From: Bacteroidales bacterium | Lineage (GTDB): Bacteria > Bacteroidota > Bacteroidia > Bacteroidales > Muribaculaceae | DNA: 9,879 nucleotides | Direction of reading: 5' to 3' | NCBI GenBank assembly: GCA_004557195.1 | Contig: SFER01000071.1 | Coordinates: 1-9,879, forward strand | In this document: piece after piece, positions 1 to 7,733 of the stretch | Numbering within the stretch: the stretch's first letter is position 1 | Layout of the letters: each line of letters begins with the position of its first letter | Position numbers and translations under genes: made by a program | Notes under the pieces: model-generated | The model's database searches: none | The model's input: only the letters and a program-made list of their open reading frames with translations | Told to the model about the DNA's origin: nothing

Positions 1-1
1 C

Positions 2-853
2 AGTATCAAATTCAAAATCGAAGGTATAATCTATTTTATCACCCTCGACGAACGCGACACCGATCCGCTTTACTACACGATGAGTGCCACATTCAATTAT
101 GGCGACGTGGTTACTCGTGCAAAGATGGACAATATCATCGCCGAAATCAACCTCTACAAGGCAATCAAGATGACCTACACCGACAACAACTATTCGGTGG
201 GGGCAGAAGTGTATCTCGTGAACATCGACCAGTTTAGATACACATTCTATAAGACCAAGAATGTGATTCAAAAAGCGCTCGAGGAGATTCCCGAACTCGC
301 CGAAAAAGTGGGCGATGGCATTGGCGGCTCAAACTACAGCAGCGGTTCTTCGTATAGCAGCGGTTCAAGTTACAGCAGCGGTGTGCCTCTCACCTACGAC
401 AACCTCTTCCCCCTCTACGGCTACTACCTCGGCACCCCTTGCAAGACATTCTCCCAAAATGGCTTGAACGTGCAGGAACTGAGCAGTGGCTCGCAACTCG
501 TTGATATCGGTGAAAACCAATTTTGGGATTTCGACAAAGACGGGATAATGGAGGCTGCAAGTATCGAAGAAATTCCTTCGCATTGGGCAGCTAAATGGGG
601 CATGGATTTGTCTTGGAGTTACAACGAATGGAGAAACTTCCTCGTGCGTAACAATTACACTATCACCAACGAAGAATCGGAAGTGAAAAACGCCAGCGGT
701 CGCAAATATCTTTCCGGCAAAATTCTGAGCACATCTCCCGATAGAAAGATTAAATTCTGGATTTATTTCGACGGAGGCAATAGAAATGGTGAAGGTTATT
801 CTCGCGACTCCAAAAACTCATGCAGCTATTTCAATATCAAGTTAAACAATTAA
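2..853 (+). CDS. Hypothetical protein, 5'-truncated by window edge; paralogue of the next gene
   Basis: The reading frame is open to the left edge (first full codon at base 2), so the true start lies outside; the ATG at 80 is internal, because the 26 codons before it read as good protein and align with the next gene. I do not recognise a named function. Three parts are visible: an alpha/beta domain (to about base 320) resembling a YbjN-type or secretion-chaperone-like fold, which is a weak guess; a Ser/Gly/Tyr linker (about 320-385); and a C-terminal domain. The C-terminal domain shares with the downstream protein LFP, WDF(D/N)KDG, EIP, WSYxxW, GRK, NGEGYS and a final FxxKxN. The DFDKDG stretch (bases 527-544) looks like the first half of an EF-hand or dockerin calcium loop. 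Thirteen bases separate its stop from the next gene, so the two are probably co-transcribed. Location is probably outside the cytoplasm, by analogy with its paralogue. Confidence 0.8.
   Translation, partial: SIKFKIEGIIYFITLDERDTDPLYYTMSATFNYGDVVTRAKMDNIIAEINLYKAIKMTYTDNNYSVGAEVYLVNIDQFRYTFYKTKNVIQKALEEIPELAEKVGDGIGGSNYSSGSSYSSGSSYSSGVPLTYDNLFPLYGYYLGTPCKTFSQNGLNVQELSSGSQLVDIGENQFWDFDKDGIMEAASIEEIPSHWAAKWGMDLSWSYNEWRNFLVRNNYTITNEESEVKNASGRKYLSGKILSTSPDRKIKFWIYFDGGNRNGEGYSRDSKNSCSYFNIKLNN
335..385 (+). repeat. In-frame 18-bp tandem repeat coding the Ser/Gly/Tyr linker
   Basis: Two full units (335-352 and 353-370) and a partial third (371-385) read TA(C/T)AGCAGCGGT followed by two variable codons, coding Y-S-S-G-S-S. 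The repeat length is a multiple of three, so copy-number change would lengthen or shorten the linker without breaking the frame. Confidence 0.8.
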
Positions 854-866
854 TTACACTACTGTT

Positions 867-1907
867 ATGAAAAAGTTTTATATCATAATACTCCTTGCAT
901 TGGTGATGCCCTTTATCGCAGTGGCACAAGATGCAAAATCGGTACAAAGTGCCATTTCTCGAACCCTCAACCAACGAGGTATCCCCAATAGCCCCGACAG
1001 CGACGGCGACCTCTCGATATCATATCAGGACCTTGGCGTAGGCACTTCCAATATCTTCAGCAACGCCTATGTTTCTGTAACCGGCGAGCAACCCTATTTT
1101 GCCAAACTCTTTGTGTCGGCAAGTTACAATAACACTGTAACACGCGAATTTATCATGTCAATCTCAAATGAATTGAACGCCTACAAGTGCGCCAAGATAA
1201 TTCCGTTTGAGAGTGTGTATCAAATTCAGTGCGAGATGTATATCAAGGATGCCACATTCTTCACAGCAGTGTTCAGCCGCTTGTGCAAGCAAATTGGCTT
1301 TGTGGTTTCCGACCTTGAGGACGCAATAAACCGCCAAGGTGGCAACTCCTACAGCAACAATAACAATTATGGTGGCGGCAACTCCTATGGTGGTAACTCG
1401 TACGGCAGCACGCGCCTTGTTCCCACCAACCTCAACGAACTCTTCCCGATTGACTACACCGGCATTCGCTTGGGTGATGTTATCCGCAATCTCGAGAACA
1501 AAGGTATGAAGTTTGAGCACGACAATGACGGTACATCCAATTTTGCCGTTAACGGTAACCGCTATTGGGATTTCAACAAAGATGGCCGCGTGAACTCGGT
1601 GTTTATCGACGAGATTCCACACCTCTGGGAGTCGCTCTATGGCTTCTCTCGCGAGTGGAGTTACGACAAGTGGATGCAAGTGATGCGCGACAGCGGCTAT
1701 CAAATCAGCATCTACAGTGGCGATGAGCCTAAGACTTCAACTTTCCAAGGCCGCAAGGTGCTCAAAGCCGAATTTAAGGCACTCGCACCCGACGGCTCGT
1801 TCGAGTTCTACTTCTGGTTCAACTACGGCAACAAGAACGGAGAAGGTTACAGCACTTCATCGCCCAACACCCTCGACGACTTCCGCGTGAAGATAAACAG
1901 ATACTAA
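867..1907 (+). CDS. Secreted hypothetical protein with repeat linker and Ca-loop-like motif
   Basis: A 346-residue protein of unrecognised function. Residues 1-20 form a clear signal peptide (MKK, a hydrophobic core, then AVA before Q21), so it is exported to the periplasm or beyond; there is no lipobox cysteine. Residues about 25-155 form an alpha/beta domain with a possible YbjN-like layout (weak). Residues 158-182 are a Gly/Asn/Ser/Tyr linker. The C-terminal domain, about 188-346, carries WDFNKDGRVNS at 234-244, whose Asp/Asn/Asp spacing fits the first half of a dockerin or EF-hand calcium loop. A second acidic stretch, DSDGD, is at 44-48. The gene is clearly a diverged duplicate of the one before it: they share LFP, WDFxKDG, EIP, WSYxxW, GRK and NGEGYS. 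No Shine-Dalgarno sequence precedes the ATG, as is usual in Bacteroidetes; the start is set by the signal peptide. Confidence 0.88.
   Translation: MKKFYIIILLALVMPFIAVAQDAKSVQSAISRTLNQRGIPNSPDSDGDLSISYQDLGVGTSNIFSNAYVSVTGEQPYFAKLFVSASYNNTVTREFIMSISNELNAYKCAKIIPFESVYQIQCEMYIKDATFFTAVFSRLCKQIGFVVSDLEDAINRQGGNSYSNNNNYGGGNSYGGNSYGSTRLVPTNLNELFPIDYTGIRLGDVIRNLENKGMKFEHDNDGTSNFAVNGNRYWDFNKDGRVNSVFIDEIPHLWESLYGFSREWSYDKWMQVMRDSGYQISIYSGDEPKTSTFQGRKVLKAEFKALAPDGSFEFYFWFNYGNKNGEGYSTSSPNTLDDFRVKINRY
1338..1410 (+). repeat. Degenerate GGNSY-coding repeat in the linker
   Basis: The stretch codes GGNSY three times (beginning near 1338, 1374 and 1389) around a run of Asn codons. It sits at the same place in the protein as the 18-bp repeat of the upstream paralogue, but the unit differs, so the linkers have evolved separately. 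Confidence 0.65.
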
Positions 1908-1928
1908 ATTTGAGTAATCATAATCATC

Positions 1929-1962
1929 TAAGGGGCTGTGTAATGCAGCCTCTTAATTGTTT
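1929..1962 (+). terminator. Rho-independent-type terminator after the paralogue pair
   Basis: A 10-bp stem (1929-1938 with 1946-1955, one G-U pair) around a 7-base loop is followed by a T-rich stretch, TTAATTGTTTA. It starts about 20 bases after the upstream stop codon. The same stem lies just beyond the end of the convergent epimerase gene, so it may also serve the - strand, though the T-tract on that side is poor. Confidence 0.75.
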
Positions 1963-1981
1963 ATAGCGGTGTGGTGGTATT

Positions 1982-2923
1982 TTAAGGCTTCTTGGAGAAG
2001 GATTCAACGGTGTGTCGGATACCATCTTGGGCCTTTACCGGGAGGTGGTCGATGCCCAAGGCTCGCTTAATCTTGGCGTTGCTTGCCACATAGTTCTCGG
2101 TGAGTTTCTCGAGGCGGTCGGTGTTGAGGGGCAGGTGGATGAAGTCGCCGATTTTTGCCACCGCTTTAACGAGGGAGCGCGGGATGCGCCAAATGCGCGG
2201 TTCCCGCCCCATAGCGAGGCACATTTCCTCGACAAGCGCGTTAATCGAGATTGCGTCATCGTCTGCCACGTTATACACTCCGCTCTCCACTTTGCACTCG
2301 AGGAGCCGCGAAATGATGAATTTCATATTCTCTATCGATGTGAATGTGCGGCGATTGTCAAAAGCGCCGAGAGGCGACGGAATCCCTTTGCTTAATATGC
2401 GGTAGAGCAGGTTGAGGTTGCCTTTGTTGCGTGGACCGTGGGTCATGCAAGGGCGTAGAATGATGGTCTCGCGGTCGTTGATGAGATGCGCGAGCATATA
2501 TTTCTCGGCAGCCGCTTTGCTCTCGCCATAAGGTCCCACAGGACGGTATTCGACATCTTCGGTGAGCACATCACCATCGACGACGTGTGCCACAGCCTTC
2601 ACCGAACTGAAAAATATGAATTTTTTCACCTCGGGATGGGCTATGAAATAGTCGTAGATGCGAGTTGCAAGGGTGGTGTTTACCATGAAATATTCCTCAG
2701 CCACAGCCTTGTTTTGCACATCGTGCGCTTTGCCGGCGAGGTGGATAATGGCGTCCGGCACCGGGACATTCCCCTGCTCGAGGTCGTCCCAGGAATAGGT
2801 TCTCTCCACTCCGGAAGTTGCAGGCGACACAATGTCGAGTCCGAAGATAGTGTGTACCTTCGACAGCGATTCAACGAGGTTGCTTCCCATAAATCCGTGC
2901 ACGCCTGTAATGAGTATTCTCAT
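1982..2923 (-). CDS. NAD-dependent epimerase/dehydratase (extended SDR family)
   Basis: A 313-residue extended short-chain dehydrogenase, the class that epimerises or dehydrates nucleotide sugars for O-antigen, capsule or glycan synthesis. The N-terminal Rossmann fold shows the GxxGxxG motif GVHGFMG (7-13) and Asp30 at the end of the second strand, which favours NAD over NADP. HLAGKAHD (61-68) follows. The catalytic residues are the Ser pair at 106-107 and YGESK (Y132, K136). Later residues RPCMTHGPRNKGN fit the sugar-nucleotide-binding half. The length is normal for a UDP-sugar epimerase such as those acting beside undecaprenyl-phosphate sugar transferases, but the substrate cannot be read from sequence. 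It is the last gene of the operon; its ATG overlaps the stop of pdxB as ATGA, suggesting coupled translation. No glycosyltransferase is present in the window. Confidence 0.9.
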   Translation of the reverse strand: MRILITGVHGFMGSNLVESLSKVHTIFGLDIVSPATSGVERTYSWDDLEQGNVPVPDAIIHLAGKAHDVQNKAVAEEYFMVNTTLATRIYDYFIAHPEVKKFIFFSSVKAVAHVVDGDVLTEDVEYRPVGPYGESKAAAEKYMLAHLINDRETIILRPCMTHGPRNKGNLNLLYRILSKGIPSPLGAFDNRRTFTSIENMKFIISRLLECKVESGVYNVADDDAISINALVEEMCLAMGREPRIWRIPRSLVKAVAKIGDFIHLPLNTDRLEKLTENYVASNAKIKRALGIDHLPVKAQDGIRHTVESFSKKP

Positions 2924-3918
2924 GGTTCCGACCTTAATTTGTAGTTATTGCGAAGCGATTCAAAATCGGCGGGATGCGATTTCAGCATTTTGGAGATATT
3001 CTCGAGGTTGCACGACGCCATAATTTGTTCGAGCGACGGATGCTCATCCACAGGCGGAGTCGCCACCACCTTATCGACATCGATGCCCAAGGCGAAGTGC
3101 TGTTTAAGCGCTTGTAGCACCATTGCGGTGGCGCGCATCTTCCCTTGCAGCGAATATCCGGCTATGTGGGGCGTGGCAAGAGCCGATTTTGCAAGCAGAA
3201 TCGGCGAAATCGCCGGCTCGCCTTCCCAGCAGTCGGTTACAATCTCGATACTCTCCGGGGCTTCAATTACCGCCGCGGTGTCGAACACCGCTCCGCGAGC
3301 AGCGTTGATGAGAGTGTGGCACCGCTTGAGGCTTGCCACAAATTGCGTGTTGCAGATGTGGAAAGTGGGGTAGTCGCCGGAGCGCTTGAGGGGAGTGTGG
3401 AAAGTAATCACATCGGCACGCTCGGCAATCTCGGCAAGCGACACAAATCGGTCGGCACCTTCGGCGATTGCCCTTGGAGGGTCGCATAACAGAATCTTGA
3501 ATCCTATAGCGGCAGCCCAGCGCTCAATAATTCGCCCGATGTGCCCAACCCCCACAATGCCAATGGTGCAATCGCTCGGAGCGACACCGAGAGCGGCGAT
3601 GCGTCGTCCCACATGAGCCAACACATATTGTGCCACCGCGGGAGCATTACACCCCGGCGCGCTTGCCACCTTGATTCCTCGCGAAGCGCAGTAGTTGAGG
3701 TCGATGTGGTCGGTGCCTATTGTGGCAGTGCCCACAAATTTCACATTCGAGCCATCGAGGAGCGCGGCGTCGCAACGCGTGCGAGTGCGCACCACCAGGG
3801 CATCGGCATCGGCAACCGCCTCGGGGGTGAATTGCTCCGGCTCGAGATACACCACCTCGCCAAATGGCTCCAAAGCCCCTTTGATGTATGGGATATGCGA
3901 TTCTATTATCGTTTTCAT
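2920..3918 (-). CDS. pdxB: Erythronate-4-phosphate dehydrogenase (PdxB)
   Basis: PdxB oxidises 4-phospho-D-erythronate to 2-oxo-3-hydroxy-4-phosphobutanoate, the second step of the DXP-dependent pyridoxal phosphate pathway in the cytoplasm. The 332-residue protein belongs to the D-2-hydroxyacid dehydrogenases. Visible motifs are GTATIGTDHID (63-73), the NAD-binding GVGHIG (123-128), NAARG with catalytic Arg208, WEGEP with Glu234, and TPHIAGYS with His251. The Glu-His spacing of 17 equals that of the E. coli enzyme. The C-terminus ends in LRNNYKLRSEP, like the small PdxB C-terminal domain, but the protein is about 45 residues shorter than E. coli PdxB. I chose the ATG at 3918 because homology begins there (MKTII) and because it forms an ATGA overlap with the stop of the preceding gene; a longer frame to 4035 merely runs inside that gene. 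Confidence 0.93.
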   Translation of the reverse strand: MKTIIESHIPYIKGALEPFGEVVYLEPEQFTPEAVADADALVVRTRTRCDAALLDGSNVKFVGTATIGTDHIDLNYCASRGIKVASAPGCNAPAVAQYVLAHVGRRIAALGVAPSDCTIGIVGVGHIGRIIERWAAAIGFKILLCDPPRAIAEGADRFVSLAEIAERADVITFHTPLKRSGDYPTFHICNTQFVASLKRCHTLINAARGAVFDTAAVIEAPESIEIVTDCWEGEPAISPILLAKSALATPHIAGYSLQGKMRATAMVLQALKQHFALGIDVDKVVATPPVDEHPSLEQIMASCNLENISKMLKSHPADFESLRNNYKLRSEP

Positions 3919-4886
3919 CTGATAATGCCTATTATGGAAGCGGCAATCGCAGCGAGCAACACCGCCAACATTACGATGTATTTGCGCCGCAACCCGCTCA
4001 TTGTGAAATATTGCGCCAGAAACACAGCAGTGCACACAATCGGTGTCATCGCATAGTCGAGGTATCGGCTATAGTCGATGAAAATCATTGCTGTTGAGGA
4101 TATAAACTGCATGATGAAGAAGCCGTTGTAGGCTCGCAACTGCAATTTGAGTTTAAGCAGATTGAAGCTATTGGCTATCGGCGTAACAATGCCGATTAGC
4201 AGCACTGCCGCAAGGATAAAATGATTGTTTTCGCTCCAAATGTGCCCCACTGCGCTCTCGAGATGAGGGAAAGTGATGTCGTAAGGGCTTACAATGCCAA
4301 ATCCAAGCACTATCCAATAGGGTGTGATGATGCCGAAAAGGATTGCAAGGAATGTGCGCAGCGAAAAAATGCGCATTTGTACCACCCCCACCACAAATAG
4401 GGCTATGTATGCCATAAACGCATATTCCACAAGCGAGAATGCCGACAGAATGGTGAATGTCATGAACACCCTGCTCGTCGATGTGCGGTCTTCGTAGCAC
4501 GAAAACAGTATCATACAGCATCCGAGGCTTACCAATGCCGGAAGCAGGTGTCCAGCTTCACCGCTCAAAGCCGGAATTGCAGCTGAAAAGCAAAACAGGA
4601 ATGTGGCATAGAACGATGTGAGACCGGTGATAAAGAGAAAATGCTTGTGCAACAGACTTGTGAGCACGGCAATAAGAGAGATGCTCGCAATGCCTGCAAG
4701 ATAGGCGATTGTGGCGCTCCCTTCACCCACAGTTAATTTCACCGCTGTGCCTTCGAGCGTCATCACAGCGTTGCCGGGATGGAAAAGTTGCGACACATAT
4801 CCCATTACCAACATTAATACAAATGCCGCAACACTCAAGTTGCGGCTATGTAATATCCGTTCTATTTGCTCGACTCGAAATAGCAT
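3915..4886 (-). CDS. Polytopic inner-membrane protein, unknown function
   Basis: A 323-residue very hydrophobic protein. I estimate eight to ten membrane segments, at roughly residues 17-34, 56-78, 84-105, 113-131, 140-170 (one or two), 178-198, 221-240, 254-271, 278-296 and 302-321. There is no cleavable signal peptide. A distinctive stretch is QMRIFSLRTFLAILFG followed by TPYW (about 170-191), a basic loop running into a membrane helix. It recalls uncharacterised Bacteroidetes membrane families such as DUF6427, but this is a weak recollection and the function is unknown. The gene begins six bases after the purD stop and its own stop overlaps the pdxB start as ATGA, so it is translated as part of the operon. 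Nothing suggests a transporter motif or an enzyme active site. Confidence 0.85.
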   Translation of the reverse strand: MLFRVEQIERILHSRNLSVAAFVLMLVMGYVSQLFHPGNAVMTLEGTAVKLTVGEGSATIAYLAGIASISLIAVLTSLLHKHFLFITGLTSFYATFLFCFSAAIPALSGEAGHLLPALVSLGCCMILFSCYEDRTSTSRVFMTFTILSAFSLVEYAFMAYIALFVVGVVQMRIFSLRTFLAILFGIITPYWIVLGFGIVSPYDITFPHLESAVGHIWSENNHFILAAVLLIGIVTPIANSFNLLKLKLQLRAYNGFFIMQFISSTAMIFIDYSRYLDYAMTPIVCTAVFLAQYFTMSGLRRKYIVMLAVLLAAIAASIIGIIR

Positions 4887-4892
4887 TATCTA

Positions 4893-6170
4893 TTAGTCTA
4901 AATCAAAACCGATGTCGCGGCGGAAGGTCTTCCCTTCAAAGTCGATTTTCTCGATGGATTCAAAAGAGCGAGCAAGAGCATCGGCTTTTGTTTCGCCATA
5001 GGAAGTAACCGAAATAACGCGTCCTCCATTGGTGAACACCTCGCCTTCGGGCGTTTTCTTGGTGCCTGCGTGGAACAAGATACTGTCTGCCACGTTGTCG
5101 AGTCCGGTGATGAGTTTCCCTTTCTCGTATGCCTCGGGATACCCCTTCGATACGAGCATCACTGTTGTGGCATAACGATTGTCGATTTCGAGAGAAATGG
5201 ATCCTAAATTGCCGGTGGTGGCTGCGCGGAGCAAAGGCACAATGTCGCTTGCAATACGCGGCATTACCACCTCGGTTTCGGGGTCGCCCATTCTCACATT
5301 GTATTCAATAACATACGGCTCTCCTTCCACGTTGATGAGTCCGAGGAATATGAAGCCGTGATATGTAATTTGTTCTTTTTTAAGACCTTCGATGGTGGGA
5401 ACGATGATGCGGTCGTTGACCTTAGCCATAAACACATCGTCGGCAAAACTTACAGGCGACACAGCGCCCATTCCGCCGGTGTTGAGTCCTTTATCCCCCT
5501 CGCCGATGCGCTTGTAGTCTTTGGCAACCGGGAGCACTTTGTAGTTTTCGCCATCGGTGAGCACGAAAACCGAACATTCGATGCCGCTGAGGAACTGCTC
5601 GATAACCACAGTCGCAGACGATGCGCCAAACATTCCGTCGAGCATCGCCCCAAGCTCCTTCTCAGCCTCTTCGAGGGTGGGGAGGATGAGCACACCTTTG
5701 CCTGCCGCAAGTCCATCCGCCTTTAGAACGTAGGGCGCCTTAAGCGAGCGGAGGAAATTGATACCTTCTTCTATGTTTTCTTTGGTAACACTAAGATATT
5801 TGGCAGTGGGAATCCCGTGGCGTTCCATGAAGCCTTTGGCAAAATCTTTGCTCCCTTCGAGGCGTGCGCCGGCTTTCGACGGACCCACAACAGCTACTTT
5901 GGCAAGCTCCTCATCGGCTTGGAAATAGTCGTAGATTCCGGCTACAAGCGGGTCTTCATTCCCCACAACCACCATTGTGATCCCTTTTTCCTTGACAAAA
6001 GTGCCCACAGCGTCGAAGTCGAGTGGCGACATGGCAATGTTTTTGCCATATTTGTCGGTGCCGCCATTGCCCGGGGCGATATACAATGTTTCCACACTGC
6101 TGCTTTGGCTGATTTTCCATGCCAAGGCACATTCTCTACCACCGCTTCCGAGAAGAAGAATCTTTTCCAT
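4893..6170 (-). CDS. purD: Phosphoribosylamine-glycine ligase (GAR synthetase)
   Basis: PurD joins phosphoribosylamine and glycine with ATP, the second step of de novo purine synthesis. The 425-residue length matches the usual size of about 425-430. The N-domain carries GSGGRE (8-13) and VVGNEDPL (68-75). The ATP-grasp fold shows VLKADGLAAGKGV (148-160), the glycine-rich GEGDKGLNTGGMGAVSP (223-239) and EYNVRMGDPETE (289-300) with the metal-binding Glu and Asn. NGGRVISV (381-388) lies in the C-domain. Residue 14 is Cys (codon TGT) where the family motif GGREHA normally has His. The gene starts six bases after the stop of the methyltransferase gene and is followed six bases later by the membrane-protein gene, with no terminator between, so it is an operon member. 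No dedicated purine regulatory site is visible. Confidence 0.97.
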   Translation of the reverse strand: MEKILLLGSGGRECALAWKISQSSSVETLYIAPGNGGTDKYGKNIAMSPLDFDAVGTFVKEKGITMVVVGNEDPLVAGIYDYFQADEELAKVAVVGPSKAGARLEGSKDFAKGFMERHGIPTAKYLSVTKENIEEGINFLRSLKAPYVLKADGLAAGKGVLILPTLEEAEKELGAMLDGMFGASSATVVIEQFLSGIECSVFVLTDGENYKVLPVAKDYKRIGEGDKGLNTGGMGAVSPVSFADDVFMAKVNDRIIVPTIEGLKKEQITYHGFIFLGLINVEGEPYVIEYNVRMGDPETEVVMPRIASDIVPLLRAATTGNLGSISLEIDNRYATTVMLVSKGYPEAYEKGKLITGLDNVADSILFHAGTKKTPEGEVFTNGGRVISVTSYGETKADALARSFESIEKIDFEGKTFRRDIGFDLD

Positions 6171-6176
6171 ATTGTA

Positions 6177-7733
6177 TTATTCGTTTTCTGTGTTAGTATT
6201 GTTTTCGTTATCAGGGTTATAGTCTTTTTGTTTCACAAACACGCTCTTTTTCCAAGTGGGGCGACGGTGGGTGATTGGACGCTCGTCTGCCTCGCTAAGT
6301 TGCGGTTCGCGGAATCTGATTTGCATCGGCGGTTTGGGCGCATTGCGACGATAGTCGGGCTTTGGAGTGCGCTCGCCATCATTGGGAGTTGTTGCGTCTT
6401 TGCGCTTTGGGGTGTAAGGCTTGCGATATTTCTCCTCAAGCGGGAATCGAGGCTTCCCTTCCGGCTCGGGGCGGCGACCGTATGGCTTGCGACGGCTTTC
6501 GCGGTTGTCGTCGCCATCAAATTTGGGACGGCGCTTCGGCTTGGGTGCGCGCTTAAACTCTTCGTTCTTCACGGTGTTGCCTGCCTTGATAAAATCGCGA
6601 TAGTTGCCATCGAAAATCACATATTCTCGCAACTCACATTCGAGCGAGCCGTTGAGGATAGGGTAGCGAAGGCTCGGTTTGAGTCCCACATTGTCGAACA
6701 ACTCGTTGCTCGGACCGATAATCCATGCTTTGTAGCCTTTGAAAGTGGATTTGAGGGAGTCGCCGATGAGGTGGTAGAAGTCAACCATGTCGTCGAGCAC
6801 AATTCGTTCGCCGTAAGGGGGATTGGTGATGAGCATCCCCGCTTCGGGTGCTTTCTCGATTTTCTGGAACGGCTTCACTTCCACGCTCACATATTTAGCC
6901 ACGCTTGCATTCTTAATATTTGCTTTGGCAATGTCAACCGCTTTGGGCGAGATGTCGCTACCATAGATGTGGAATGCAAATTCGCGCTCATTGCTGTCGT
7001 CATTGTAGATAGCATCGAACATTTCGCTGTCGAAATCGCGCCAGCGCTCAAAAGCAAACGAGTTGCGGAACACACCGGGATAGATGTTGGCTGCAATCAG
7101 CGCCGCCTCGATGAGGAATGTGCCTGAGCCGCACATGGGATCGACAAGGTTGCAATCGCCATTCCATCCGGCGAGTTTGAGCAATCCGGCAGCAAGCACT
7201 TCATTGATAGGAGCCTCGGTGCTTGCCACGCGATAGCCGCGCTTGTGGAGCGACTCGCCCGAGCTGTCGAGCGACAATGTAACGGCATCGCCGGCAATGT
7301 GCACATTCATAATAATATCGGCACCGGTAAGTCTTATCGACGGACGCTTGCCATATTTCTCGTTGAAATAATCGGCAATGGCATCCTTAACGCGATAGGT
7401 GACAAATTTGGAATGACGGAACTCCTCGCTATACACCGTAGAATCGATAGCAAAGGTTTGGTTGGGAGAGAGCACTTTATCCCAGTCGTATTTCTTCACC
7501 TCCTCATAAAGTTGGTCGGTGGAAGATGCTTTGAACTTATAAAACGGCTTGAGAATCCTCAAAGCTGTGCGGCAGCAGAAATTCGCCTTGTACATCATGT
7601 ACTTGTCTCCATCGAAAGAGACCATGCGGCGACCCACCTCCACATTTTCGGCGCCGATTTCTTTCAATTCATCGGCGAGCACGCCCTCAAGCCCCTGGAA
7701 GGTCTTGGCAATTAATTCAAATTTGTCATTCAT
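6177..7733 (-). CDS. rlmL: THUMP-domain RlmL-type 23S rRNA (guanine-N2) methyltransferase with basic tail
   Basis: This SAM-dependent enzyme corresponds to the N-terminal half of E. coli RlmL, which makes m2G2445 in 23S rRNA; the RlmK half (m7G2069) is absent. Residues about 1-155 hold the ferredoxin-like and THUMP RNA-binding parts. The Rossmann methyltransferase domain shows SAM motif I DPMCGSGTFLIEAA (198-211), GSDISPKAVDIAKAN (258-272) and the catalytic NPPYGER (304-310). The enzyme core ends near 385. Residues 386-518 form a disordered-looking Arg/Lys/Pro-rich tail (KRRPKF, RRKPYGRRPEPE, YRKPYTPKRK) that ends in an Asn/Glu-rich stretch. Its ATG lies inside the end of cysE (8-base overlap) and its stop is six bases before purD. 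The site specificity is inferred from family only. Confidence 0.88.
   Translation of the reverse strand: MNDKFELIAKTFQGLEGVLADELKEIGAENVEVGRRMVSFDGDKYMMYKANFCCRTALRILKPFYKFKASSTDQLYEEVKKYDWDKVLSPNQTFAIDSTVYSEEFRHSKFVTYRVKDAIADYFNEKYGKRPSIRLTGADIIMNVHIAGDAVTLSLDSSGESLHKRGYRVASTEAPINEVLAAGLLKLAGWNGDCNLVDPMCGSGTFLIEAALIAANIYPGVFRNSFAFERWRDFDSEMFDAIYNDDSNEREFAFHIYGSDISPKAVDIAKANIKNASVAKYVSVEVKPFQKIEKAPEAGMLITNPPYGERIVLDDMVDFYHLIGDSLKSTFKGYKAWIIGPSNELFDNVGLKPSLRYPILNGSLECELREYVIFDGNYRDFIKAGNTVKNEEFKRAPKPKRRPKFDGDDNRESRRKPYGRRPEPEGKPRFPLEEKYRKPYTPKRKDATTPNDGERTPKPDYRRNAPKPPMQIRFREPQLSEADERPITHRRPTWKKSVFVKQKDYNPDNENNTNTENE

Noticed and set aside
80..82. ATG at 80 as the start of the first gene
   Set aside because: The frame is open to the window edge and the preceding codons align with the N-domain of the paralogue, so this Met is internal.
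335..385. CRISPR-like repeats
   Set aside because: The units are directly adjacent with no spacers, imperfect, and in frame within a protein linker.
3919..4035. Upstream extension of pdxB to an ATG at 4035
   Set aside because: The extra 39 residues lie inside the membrane-protein gene and do not resemble PdxB; the ATG at 3918 fits homology and the ATGA overlap.
5817..7127. Long + strand frame of 436 codons opposite purD and the methyltransferase
   Set aside because: It is antisense to two well-conserved genes, has no family motif, and spans their boundary; it reflects codon bias on the opposite strand.
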